Assembly: GCF_001949145.1 (NCBI RefSeq)
Contig: NW_019091392.1
Location: 99,528 to 145,866, forward strand
Origin: Acanthaster planci
Taxonomy: Eukaryota > Echinodermata > Asteroidea > Valvatida > Acanthasteridae
DNA length: 46,339 nucleotides
Direction: 5' to 3'
Positions 34,901 through 39,069 of the stretch are shown here, one piece after another. Position 1 is the first letter of the stretch. Each line of letters begins with the position of its first letter. The notes under the pieces are model-generated. The model saw only the letters and a program-made list of their open reading frames with translations, ran no database searches and had not been told where the DNA came from. A program made the translations under genes and the position numbers.

Positions 34901-34915
34901 CAGTGTGACAACAGG
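4897..34915 (+). CDS. DCAF6: DCAF6 (IQWD1/NRIP) orthologue, gene-level entry: 11 readable exons, partial at both ends
   Basis: Eleven exons join in frame (62+171+105+114+136+257+88+179+75+1113+188 nt, about 828 codons). The product matches the DCAF6 family: a WD40 substrate receptor that recruits targets to the CUL4-DDB1 ubiquitin ligase and, in vertebrates, binds nuclear receptors. Diagnostic segments are [76 protein letters not shown] and [13 protein letters not shown]. At least five WD-type blades are visible, followed by a long disordered Ser/Asp/Lys-rich stretch. The first exon (start codon) must lie before 4897 and was not recognised. The C-terminal IQ motif and last WD40 repeats of the family were not found up to 46339. 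Splice phases agree at every junction, which is strong support. Assignment to DCAF6 rests on remembered family sequence, not a search. Confidence 0.93.
5535..5705 (+). CDS. DCAF6: DCAF6 exon b (first WD40 blade)
   Basis: Acceptor ctgtag and donor gtaaaa enclose 57 codons in phase 0. The product opens with [19 protein letters not shown] and contains [12 protein letters not shown], both hallmark stretches of DCAF6 and its relatives. The pattern fits one WD40 blade plus the start of the next (GH dipeptide in SGHRAN). Confidence 0.96.
6032..6409 (+). mobile_element. piggyBac-like non-autonomous element, family A copy 1
   Basis: A 378-bp element flanked by TTAA on both sides (6028-6031 and 6410-6413). 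Ends are imperfect inverted repeats: CCCCTTGACGCCAGGA on the left and the complement CCTCTTCGCGCCAGGA on the right, 13 of 16 matching. TTAA duplication and CC(C)-starting termini are the signature of the piggyBac superfamily. No ORF of transposase type inside. It ends 50 bp before DCAF6 exon c. Confidence 0.75.
6460..6564 (+). CDS. DCAF6: DCAF6 exon c (WD40)
   Basis: Thirty-five codons, phase 0 at both ends, between cgcacag and gtactg. It reads [15 protein letters not shown] and ends in [10 protein letters not shown], matching the end of the second WD blade and the linker of DCAF6. The exon starts only 50 bp after the right end of a TTAA-flanked repeat element. Confidence 0.95.
6773..6886 (+). 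CDS. DCAF6: DCAF6 exon d (WD40), followed by a GC splice donor
   Basis: Thirty-eight codons in phase 0 after acceptor aaatgcag. Contains [20 protein letters not shown] (D) and ends CTKEECRE. The 3' boundary is AG|gcaagt, a non-canonical GC donor with an otherwise perfect consensus. Joining it to the next exon gives [11 protein letters not shown], the same length as the vertebrate protein, so the boundary is not arbitrary. Reading through instead runs into a stop at about 7076. Confidence 0.95.
6887..8670 (+). other. DCAF6 intron with GC donor
   Basis: Starts gcaagt and ends ttcactttcggtag. Contains the LINE tail at 7386-7442; nothing else was recognised. Confidence 0.85.
7386..7442 (+). repeat. 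LINE/SINE 3' tail fragment
   Basis: The sequence gagcgtcacttgatgacgga runs into ttggcgcgttataaattatc and ends in an ATT microsatellite. This resembles the tail of the LINE at 43960-44020 read on the minus strand (gcgctttatatgtcaattatt). It sits in the intron with the GC donor. Confidence 0.5.
8671..8806 (+). CDS. DCAF6: DCAF6 exon e (WD40)
   Basis: Acceptor ttcggtag, donor gtgatt; 45 codons plus one base (phase 1). Begins [17 protein letters not shown] and carries [19 protein letters not shown], a complete WD-type blade with the RRMLGTR signature of DCAF6. Confidence 0.96.
9261..9517 (+). CDS. DCAF6: DCAF6 exon f (WD40)
   Basis: Acceptor caaatag, donor gtaaga; 257 nt, entering in phase 1 and leaving in phase 0. 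Contains [19 protein letters not shown] and [20 protein letters not shown], then a Gly/Ser-rich tail ending AIPDVDE. The [10 protein letters not shown] blade is diagnostic for DCAF6. Confidence 0.96.
9725..9812 (+). CDS. DCAF6: DCAF6 exon g (basic [13 protein letters not shown] motif)
   Basis: Acceptor tttacag, donor gtgaat; 29 codons plus one base. Encodes [20 protein letters not shown] followed by PKARPRAEQ. The [15 protein letters not shown] stretch is among the best conserved linear motifs of the family and fixes the frame. Confidence 0.95.
10128..10306 (+). CDS. DCAF6: DCAF6 exon h (helix and disordered linker)
   Basis: Acceptor cttgtag, donor gtaagc; 179 nt completing the split codon from the previous exon and ending in phase 0. 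Contains [15 protein letters not shown], equivalent to the QRMSDMLSRW helix of vertebrate DCAF6, then an Ala/Ser/Gln-rich linker. A TTAA-type repeat element begins about 57 bp downstream. Confidence 0.95.
10364..10924 (+). mobile_element. piggyBac-like non-autonomous element, family B copy 1
   Basis: A 561-bp copy of the element at 31870. Shared blocks include tcaatgttgatg, tgacgcccgagtatttcagc, gcagccttgtaaa, ttcaataggggccagattag and ggtggtggag. Its left end is degraded (GCACTTCGTGCTGG after TGTA), but the right end still abuts TTAA (10925-10928). It lies in the intron after DCAF6 exon h. Confidence 0.75.
10929..11914. other. DCAF6 intron, no gene seen
   Basis: Unassigned AT-rich sequence with one TGACGTCA at 11684 and a short TACATG run at 11770-11790. 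Confidence 0.55.
11915..12198 (+). pseudogene. THAP zinc-finger relic
   Basis: One plus-strand frame reads [18 protein letters not shown], then [11 protein letters not shown], an in-frame TGA at 12008-12010, [15 protein letters not shown] and GALPTRKV, with a stop at 12196-12198. C-x4-C near the start and C-x2-H (CSHH) about 40 residues later, with Trp between and a final LPT box, is the C2CH THAP signature. THAP domains bind DNA and occur in P-type transposases and host regulators. The internal stop and lack of a start codon mark it as broken. It may be a captured transposase exon inside the DCAF6 intron. Confidence 0.6.
12199..12790. other. DCAF6 intron, no gene seen
   Basis: Unassigned sequence with a G8 run near 12553 and a short aaataaataaataaaac tract. 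Confidence 0.5.
12791..13030 (+). repeat. Diverged tandem duplication, unit about 158 bp
   Basis: aaagttccatataagtacaac...acttgatgc at about 12793 recurs as aaagttcatatacagacaac...agttgatgcc near 12950. Each copy is followed by a cacag/cgt segment and a gggctta/ggctttt-gcccta block. The second copy runs to just before exon i. Confidence 0.5.
13072..13146 (+). CDS. DCAF6: DCAF6 exon i (acidic linker)
   Basis: Acceptor ctaatag and perfect donor gtaagt enclose 25 codons reading [20 protein letters not shown] and on to TST. Phase 0 at both ends matches exons h and j. The acidic composition suits the disordered middle of DCAF6, but there is no conserved motif. An assembly gap begins 50 bp downstream, so a following exon could be hidden. 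Confidence 0.75.
13197..13998. other. Assembly gap (802 N)
   Basis: Unknown bases. It follows DCAF6 exon i by 50 bp and could hide an additional exon. Confidence 1.
14100..14233 (+). other. Purine-rich GAAGAGCAAG repeat; possible alternative terminal exon
   Basis: A low-complexity purine block preceded by pyrimidine-containing acceptors (tccag at 14095, acag at 14099). In one frame it reads Glu/Gln-rich ([12 protein letters not shown]...) and stops at TGA 14236-14238, with AATAAA immediately after. A second frame is also open and Lys/Ser-rich. If spliced internally through gtgaga its exit phase does not fit the phase-0 exon at 33006, so it is either a terminal exon of a short isoform or just a simple repeat. 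It lies about 100 bp after the assembly gap. Confidence 0.35.
14296..15212. other. DCAF6 intron, no gene seen
   Basis: AT-rich. Short frames carry no recognised motif. A two-copy taaccctaaccct at about 14928 is too short to be telomeric. Confidence 0.5.
15213..15276 (-). CDS. P2X7-C-like gene, tentative exon 3
   Basis: Acceptor ccctcaacag, phase-compatible with exon 2, giving [15 protein letters not shown] and a basic end before TGA. The Y...YAHF spacing loosely follows the family's YR..AYR.F segment. An alternative terminal exon nearer 15700 cannot be excluded. Confidence 0.4.
15213..16674 (-). CDS. P2X7 C-terminal-like zinc-domain protein, three exons, nested in a DCAF6 intron
   Basis: Minus-strand gene of exons 16674-16421, 16067-15840 and 15276-15213, about 181 residues. 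Residues 1-84 are acidic and Ser-rich ([15 protein letters not shown], later [13 protein letters not shown]). The second exon gives the Cys-rich core WCNYCIAMP, then [24 protein letters not shown] and YRHQYG. This pattern is that of the cytosolic C-terminal domain of the P2X7 receptor, which in invertebrates often stands alone without a channel; those stand-alone proteins have no settled function. Splice sites are TG|gtaatt, tctttag|G, AG|gtaaca and caacag|A, all in phase. The last exon ([11 protein letters not shown], then a Lys-rich tail) only loosely resembles the family's Tyr-rich end and may be wrong or incomplete. The same frame is open upstream to an ATG at 16833. Confidence 0.75.
15840..16067 (-). 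CDS. P2X7-C-like gene, exon 2 (Cys-rich core)
   Basis: 228 nt with the conserved core: C-x2-C (CNYC), CC (KCCKEF), Cys of SGDCFTTHP and VCLNP, then [13 protein letters not shown]. These spaced Cys/His positions are the zinc ligands of the P2X7 C-terminal domain family. Exits in phase 2 at gtaaca. Confidence 0.8.
16421..16674 (-). CDS. P2X7-C-like gene, exon 1
   Basis: Open from ATG 16674-16672. Acidic Ser/Asp-rich N-terminus ending in the [10 protein letters not shown] box that precedes the zinc core in this family. Exits in phase 2 at donor gtaatt, so the Trp of the WC motif is split across the intron. Confidence 0.75.
17051..17074. repeat. Perfect 10-bp inverted repeat (hairpin)
   Basis: CATTCCCATT, loop CATA, AATGGGAATG. 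It stands 26 bp upstream of the 33-bp tandem array. Confidence 0.9.
17101..17298. repeat. Six tandem 33-bp units, each with an internal inverted repeat
   Basis: The unit is TGACGGAGGGGTTACATTAG + ACCTCCGTACTGA, nearly identical in all six copies (differences A/G in gacaga versus gacgga). Each copy contains ACGGAGG and its complement CCTCCGT 12 bp apart, so each can fold as a hairpin. Because 33 is a multiple of 3, one frame is open and reads an 11-residue repeat ([11 protein letters not shown]), but there is no sign of a gene. Confidence 0.95.
17914..18667 (+). pseudogene. Decayed unknown coding region
   Basis: Three successive open pieces in different frames look like one former protein. 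First is [20 protein letters not shown], a charged N-terminus. Next is a coiled-coil-like piece [20 protein letters not shown] followed by aromatic [20 protein letters not shown]. Then come a Ser/Asp-rich acidic piece ([16 protein letters not shown]) and a last one from ATG 18511 ([20 protein letters not shown]) ending at 18667. Stops and frameshifts separate them. Composition suggests the ORF1/gag-like protein of a retroelement, but no domain was recognised, and an exonised fragment is possible. Confidence 0.4.
18668..19479. other. DCAF6 intron, possible piggyBac-like left end at 18979
   Basis: Caaccccttcacagtgggac near 18979 resembles the family A left end, but TTAA is TTCA and no right end was found. 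The rest is unassigned. Confidence 0.3.
19480..20360 (+). repeat. ~170-bp repeat family with TGACGTCA, patch 1
   Basis: Diverged units with the order (atgacgtcatcac)(rtgattttnaattgaattttgaatatttaat)(cccattgactttgtacacagatttaggcccttat)(cacttagngatgttcantgtccatc). Copies of the gtgattt core stand near 19816, 19988 and 20196. Exact TGACGTCA occurs at 19808 and 20187. Confidence 0.75.
20838..21101 (+). mobile_element. piggyBac-like non-autonomous element, family A copy 2 (3' end missing)
   Basis: Begins right after TTAA (20834-20837) with CCCCTTCTCGGCGGGCA and follows copy 1 closely: gccgactcc, agaattccag, ccacctgccaaaccgcaaat, tctcagtttgtg. Similarity stops near ggctacacac. The right terminal repeat is absent. 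Confidence 0.75.
21156..21430. repeat. Dense TACATG/ACATGT microsatellite cluster
   Basis: Many copies of the self-complementary words ACATGT and GTACATGTAC, interrupted by cgtaac and catgcat. Similar smaller clusters lie at about 330-360, 4120-4370, 29030-29110, 35335-35430 and 43780-43830. Confidence 0.9.
21461..22960 (-). mobile_element. Ty3/Gypsy-type LTR retrotransposon relic (RT and RNase H)
   Basis: Minus-strand pieces in order: a pre-RT linker (about 22960-22805), RT (22804-22310) with [20 protein letters not shown] and [14 protein letters not shown], the RT thumb (22309-21971) with [19 protein letters not shown], then RNase H (21944-21461) with [29 protein letters not shown] and [11 protein letters not shown]. 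The catalytic YxDD site is destroyed: its Tyr position is a TAG stop and its second Asp is Asn. A frameshift near 21700 splits RNase H. Integrase, gag and both LTRs were not seen. It is a dead fragment; this superfamily moves within the host genome and is not an infectious agent here. Confidence 0.9.
22960..24760 (+). repeat. ~170-bp repeat family with TGACGTCA, patch 2
   Basis: Clear tandem copies near 23784, 23955 and 24124 (spacing 171 and 169 bp), with looser copies on both sides. Shared words are gtgattt, ttcaatatttat, cagccca, ttttgtacac, gacagccaacaaagacc and tgacgtca. Exact TGACGTCA at 23932, 24114 and 24511. Patches 1 and 2 are separated by a family A element and a Gypsy relic, suggesting one array later split by insertions. 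Confidence 0.75.
24979..26290 (-). mobile_element. piggyBac transposase relic
   Basis: Minus-strand pieces in several frames, reading from high to low coordinates. Near 26290 there is a Ser/Glu-rich start. Around 25735-25544 it reads [31 protein letters not shown] and FGIKVYRVC. Around 25475-25260 it reads [19 protein letters not shown] and [14 protein letters not shown]. Around 25263-24979 it reads [18 protein letters not shown] and [20 protein letters not shown]. These are the DDE_Tnp_1_7 blocks of piggyBac/PGBD proteins, including the N-x-x-MGGVD-like box. The canonical D of VDNW is E here (LENW), and stops and frameshifts break it. It could once have mobilised the TTAA-flanked elements in the window; that link is inference. 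Confidence 0.88.
26560..28450. other. GC-richer block without recognised genes
   Basis: Clearly higher in C+G than its surroundings and largely free of the TACATG motif. Short open frames exist on both strands (for example minus 27851-27627 with [18 protein letters not shown], and plus 28119-28331) but none matches a family I know. A 167-bp segment is tandemly repeated at 27191 and 27358 (attggacctcatttctcctg). The block may be a decayed mobile element of a different base composition. Confidence 0.4.
27191..27524. repeat. Two tandem ~167-bp units, diverged
   Basis: attggacctcatttctcctg + gtccctttactcagaattct and attggatctcatttctcctg + gtccttctgtctgcaattct start the two copies. Similarity is best in the first ~70 bp and fades after. 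Confidence 0.65.
28451..31869. other. DCAF6 intron, largely unassigned
   Basis: Holds the TTTTYGCA cluster (30000-30180) and a TACATG cluster (29030-29110). A 193-codon minus frame at 29087-28506 has no recognisable domain, and its N-terminal part is translated microsatellite (HVHLHVHI). Confidence 0.5.
30000..30180 (+). repeat. TTTTYGCA-type short repeat cluster
   Basis: The words tttcgcac, ttttcgca, gtttttgcac and ttttgcat recur about every 15-25 bp, for example cgcactgcc, cacactgttttcgcacactg and tttttgcactgtttttgcac. No coding signal. Confidence 0.6.
31870..32456 (+). mobile_element. piggyBac-like non-autonomous element, family B copy 2
   Basis: A 587-bp element flanked by TTAA (31866-31869 and 32457-32460). 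Inverted ends CCACTTCATGCCGGGG and, complemented on the right, CCACTACCTGCTGGGG match at 13 of 16 positions. No transposase inside. It is in the same orientation as copy 1, about 550 bp before DCAF6 exon j. Confidence 0.8.
32461..33005. other. DCAF6 intron before exon j
   Basis: No gene seen. Ends in a good acceptor, tttgacctttgctttgcag. Confidence 0.7.
33006..34118 (+). CDS. DCAF6: DCAF6 exon j (large disordered region)
   Basis: A 371-codon open exon between ctttgcag and gttagc. It is open only in phase 0, which matches exon i. The product is rich in Ser, Asp, Glu, Lys and Thr, with a bipartite-like basic cluster DSKKRKRSP (near exon residue 180) and an acidic-serine run [12 protein letters not shown], typical of a nuclear disordered linker. 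No catalytic or folded domain is seen. Membership in DCAF6 is inferred from strand, phase, composition and position; the sequence itself is not conserved enough to recognise. The open frame starts earlier (ATG at 32958), but the strong acceptor makes 33006 the likely boundary. Confidence 0.8.
34119..34727. other. DCAF6 intron between exons j and k
   Basis: Starts gttagc, ends ttaacag. No other signal seen. Confidence 0.75.
34728..34915 (+). CDS. DCAF6: DCAF6 exon k (disordered), 3' boundary uncertain
   Basis: Acceptor ttaacag, phase 0, reading [20 protein letters not shown], then a Pro/Ser/Thr-rich stretch to SSVTTG. The preferred donor is gtatgt at 34916, leaving phase 2. Two internal donors are possible: gtaagt at 34778, which fits the consensus better, and gtaaga at 34875. 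The next exon was not found in the remaining 11 kb, so the phase cannot decide between them. Confidence 0.65.
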
Positions 34916-35037
34916 GTATGTCATTCTGTATTTCCAAGTCTTGCTCTCCTTTATTTTTTGAGTTTGGACTATTCTTTCCATTCATATGTCATAAATGTTA
35001 AGAAATTCAATTTACATTAAATTCTTTTTATTGATTA

Positions 35038-35190
35038 TATTTTTGGCGAGCTGCAAAGCAAGTGCGAGCCTATGGAATACCGATTTCCATCTTCTGTCCG
35101 TCGGGCCGGGCGTCCATCCGTCCATCGGGGCGTCCGACCATCCGCCCTCAAATGTTTTTCCTTGCAGGTCTATAGGTGTTAAAATGCGCC
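35038..35190 (+). repeat. CGTCC/ATCCGTCC-rich repeat fragment
   Basis: ggcgagctgcaaagcaagtg followed by cgagcctatgg and a run of cgtccatccgtccatcggggcgtccgacc. Looks like the border of a dispersed repeat. No ORF. Confidence 0.4.
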
Positions 35191-35639
35191 ATTGAGTGCT
35201 TGTTTGCTTCTTGGAATTCCATCAGTATTTAAATAGTCTCATATGGCATTAATGCTTAGAAACTTATGAATTTAATGAAAAAAATTATAAACGTTGAATG
35301 TTAAAGTTTTGAGTTGTAATGTGTACTTGCCCTGTAGTACATACATGTACATACAGTACATATGTGCTGAGCACTCCCGTAATGTACATGTATGTATAGA
35401 CCGTGTTCTGACACATACAAATGTACATACATGTACAATATGTGGGGAAAATGTAAGGGATGGGGGAGGGACTTTAAGTGACAGATTAGTACATGTATGT
35501 TTGTTGGGGGGAGGGATATCTGGAGGAGGAGGATGGGGACAAAGTACATGTTTATAGAATGCAGATGAAATGCTGGATAAGGTTGGTGTAACAGTTGGGC
35601 TGGATTAGTGGGATAATAGGACAGCCAGAGTAAGAAGTG

Positions 35640-35762
35640 AAGGGAGTGATGGGCAAGGGTGGAGTAGGAGATAGATAGGGTGATGGGGAGGGGCAGAGTA
35701 GGAGATGGATAGGATGATGGGGAGAGGGCAGATTAGGAAATGGATAGGATGAAGGGGTTGGA
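35640..35762 (+). repeat. Purine-rich minisatellite (about 40-bp unit)
   Basis: About three copies of gagtaggagatggataggatgatggggagggg with small changes. Confidence 0.7.
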
Positions 35763-36189
35763 TACAAAGTGCAGAACTGTACATAAACCCAGTACTTGAG
35801 AAGAATTTTAATTATGCACCATCTGTCAAACTCACAAATGCACTGCTTATGTAATCATCCAGGTCTAGTGTGACTGTACTAGCTGGACCCATTTTCTATG
35901 AGCATTCCTCTTTCCTGTAAAGAACTGTGAAGCCTTTGTACCTGTATCTCCCTTGGTGGTGGACTTTGTTGATTTACTATTAAATGACAGGCGCCCTTCA
36001 ACACACAGTCTGCCCGCAGCACTGACTAGGTTTTTTTCTCCTAAAGTACAATGAATTGTATTGCTAAGGTCCATAAAATAGCTTGTACATGTACATCTAT
36101 ATTGCAGTCGTATGTCAACCAATCTTGTAAAAAAATTCGATGAAGCTTTGTTAGTATTTACTTGTTTGATTTAACTTGGATGCCTTTTT

Positions 36190-36720
36190 CCTGCTATTAC
36201 AAGAAAGAAATTCAAATTCATAACAAGCAGCGAGCCATGGCGGCTTTACCATTCTAGTTCTTTTTTTGGGCATTCTCCCAATTTTGCAAAAAAGTCATTC
36301 TTTTTGTTCTTGTATTTTTTCTTCCTTCTTTGTCGTCTTCCTCTTCTGACCAAAAGCCCATTTTTTGTGCACATTTCTTCCACCATCGACTTTGGTCCTT
36401 TTGCAACTTGGGATCTTCATCATACTGTATACATTAATGAAGGACCTTACTTCAAAGATGTGCATAGAACTATGACCTCATGATGACATCATGAAGTGAT
36501 TTTTTATTGAAATTTTAATATTTATTTCAGCCCATTTACTTTGTATACATTTTCAAGGCCCAATTTTGGTAACTTAGCGATCTTCAGTTATCCTCAAAGT
36601 TAAACAAAGGAAAGACCTGAAAACAAAGATACCTGTAATACTAAAATAATTACATTGTGATGACATCACTAAGTGATTTATTATTAAATTTTGACATTAT
36701 GTTGATGTTCTAGAGTCCAT
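36190..36720 (+). repeat. ~170-bp repeat family, patch 3
   Basis: Two copies of tgatgacatcat-gaagtgatttttt near 36485 and 36660 (about 175 bp apart), with ttaatatttatttcagccca, ttgtatacattttcaaggcc and cttagcgatcttcag shared with the patches near 20 kb and 24 kb. The CRE-like core here has decayed to TGACATCA. Confidence 0.65.
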
Positions 36721-37793
36721 CTAAAATCAACTGTGGCCTCAAGTGCCAGAGTAAAATTCAGTTTTCAATTCATCTCATGTTGGTCAAATCACGTGACCCT
36801 TCCAGTCGAAACCAGAAGTGGGCTTATTGCTTAAAAGTGGTGTTACATGTACAGTAGGTAGGCATCAAGCTGTTTTCAACGGTGTTAGTCTGTTGGGGTA
36901 TAGTTTATATTCAAATCATCTACTCATTGTTGAGTGTCCTCTAGCATCAGTTTAAATATTGTAAAAAATGAAGTTTGAATAGATGTCTGTGGCAAAGTTT
37001 GCCTGAATCGCCTGAAAATTGTTGTAGCTAATGATCTTCACCCAATTAACACGTGTGAAATTTGGGGCCAATGTCGTCATCAGATTGGAAGTTATGATAA
37101 AAATTTCTTTTATTCCTCAAAACCCAGTAAAAAATCAACCGTAACAGATTTAAGCGTAAATTGTTAATTAGATGATAGCTAAAACATTGAAGTCAACTGC
37201 ATGAAGTGCATAAGTGGTGTCCTTCACACAGATGAAGCGCCGACGACGAAAACCCACAATATTTGTGAACTTGAAAATCCCTTTCGCATACTGTGCGTTA
37301 GCTACCATACGTGTACGTAGATGTGCAATATTTGCCTGTAACGTGTGGCTAACAGCGCACAGTGTATAGGGAATATACATGTACAGTAAACACTGACTAA
37401 GTCGACATCGTGTAACCTGTCATACCGTCCAAGTCGACTGTTTCACAAAAGTCCCGATCATCTCTAATGCATTTCAATTGAAAATATCATTTCTAAGACG
37501 GTATTTACAAGTTGTCATTTCGTATATGTCGGCATGTTTTTCTTGGTCCCTTTTCCACAAAACCACAAAAATTCCTTTTGTGTTAGTCGGTTAAAAAAAT
37601 CATGCTTCGGTATCAGTTTCATGATGAGTCCCACACTGCTTGACTGATGTCTGTTTATTAGCAGCACATACAGGCCGTGGTTGATAATCGGCCAGCATGA
37701 GTACACTAAAATCCCCTTGTTTCGTGCAGTCAATATACAGTTTGTATATTATAAGCATACACATGCTTGTTCATTCAGTAAAACAAAGAAATC

Positions 37794-39069
37794 ATGGCCT
37801 CAAAATTAAGCTCAGTGAAATGCGAACTAGGGACAAAAACGTAGAAAGAAAAGTACGAGATCGTTAAGTTTTGCGAAGACAATCCTGGGATGCAAAAGGT
37901 GGATCTGGCTCAGAAGTTTGGCATTCCCTGAGGAACCTTGTTCAACATCCTGAAGAACAAGGACAAAGATCATTGAAGCTGTGGAAAATCTGATGCCAGG
38001 AAGGGCGGTATAAAGCGCGTGAATTCTGCCCTCATCACATGGTTTGGGCAGAAATCCAGTTTGCCTGATATTTGAATCGTTACTTCAGGCACGGAAATTC
38101 GCAGCTGATTTTGGCGACGATGAACCAGACAATCTCACCCCAAGTTGGATTGAGTGTTTCAAGGCCCGATGGGGAATCAGCAGAGTTGAGAAAGGTGAAT
38201 CCGGCAGTGTCGACAGGGCCCTATTCAACTATTGGAAAGAAAGGCATCTGCAACGACTACTAGAGAAGTACCAACCAGAGGACATTAATAATGCCGATGA
38301 AACTGGCCTCTTCTGGCAAATGCTCCCGGAAAACAGAGCACACGTAACTCTGCTCGTTTGTGCGAACATGGATGGCTTGGACAAGCTCCCCATGTATGTC
38401 ATTGACAAGAGTAAAAAACCATGTACATTCAAAAATGTACGTCACGTTCGACAACATCGAACTGGTATTTCTACTGCCGAATACCACAAGCTGTACCCAA
38501 CCGATGGATGGTGGTGTCATCGAGAACTTTCACCACCGAAGGACTCTGACAACCCATCACCTGGAGGCAGCTGAGGGAAATTCCCCCTTCAAATGGGATC
38601 TCCTTGACGCCCTTTTTGCTGTCAAGAATGCATGGCGTCAGGTCAGTCAAGCTACTGTTGCCTAACTGCTTCCGAGGAGTTGGATATGTTCGCCCTGATG
38701 AGACAGGTCCAGCAGAAACTCCATCTATCAATGATGCTCTGCTGCAAAATGAAGGAGAAGCACGTCAGTATCTAGGACAATCTAGTGGACATCCTCGGCC
38801 AGGACAGGATACCATCACTTGGAGGTAACACCCAGCAGCTCACGGATGAGGAGATCATTGACTCTGTGAGGTCCACAAATACCAACTCGGATACGGAGGT
38901 TGAAGATGTTGAACCCACTGGCAGTGTTGATGAGGTCCCCAGTGATCCTTGTATCCATGAGGCATTCAAAGCTCTTGATGTTGTTAGGCACTTTGCTTTG
39001 TCCACAGAAGTTTTCCCGGCAAGTCTGATTGATTTTGGAGATTGCGTGGAAACCTTTCTTTACCCATGA
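37794..39069 (+). mobile_element. pogo/Tigger-type DDE transposase relic
   Basis: From ATG 37794: MASKLSSV, a stop at 37842, then KYEIVKFCEDNPGMQKVDLAQKFGIP, a CENP-B-like helix-turn-helix. Next, at 38092-38446, come RKFAADFGDDEP, CFKARWGISRVEKGESGSVD, NADETGLFWQMLPENRAH (the first catalytic Asp in NADETG) and LDKLPMYVIDKSKKPCTFKN. Then the frame jumps to FDNIELVFLLPNTTSCTQPM and DGGVIENF. The stretch carrying the second catalytic Asp (usually in a DN-AH block) is deleted near 38447. The tail reads LTDEEIIDSVRSTNTNSDTE and ends at the stop 39067-39069. It is inactive, with several stops and shifts. A candidate left end (cagtaaacactgactaagtc, 37383) has no partner. Confidence 0.88.

Larger units (their letters stand above)
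34916..37793. other. Presumed DCAF6 intron, repeats only
   Basis: Contains the CGTCC repeat, a TACATG cluster, a purine minisatellite and ~170-bp repeat patch 3. No exon resembling the IQ motif or C-terminal WD40 of DCAF6 was found on the plus strand. Confidence 0.6.

Noticed and set aside
37383-37440. Left terminal repeat of the pogo/Tigger element
   Set aside because: cagtaaacactgactaagtc looks suitable, but no complementary right end was found downstream, so it was not listed as a terminus.
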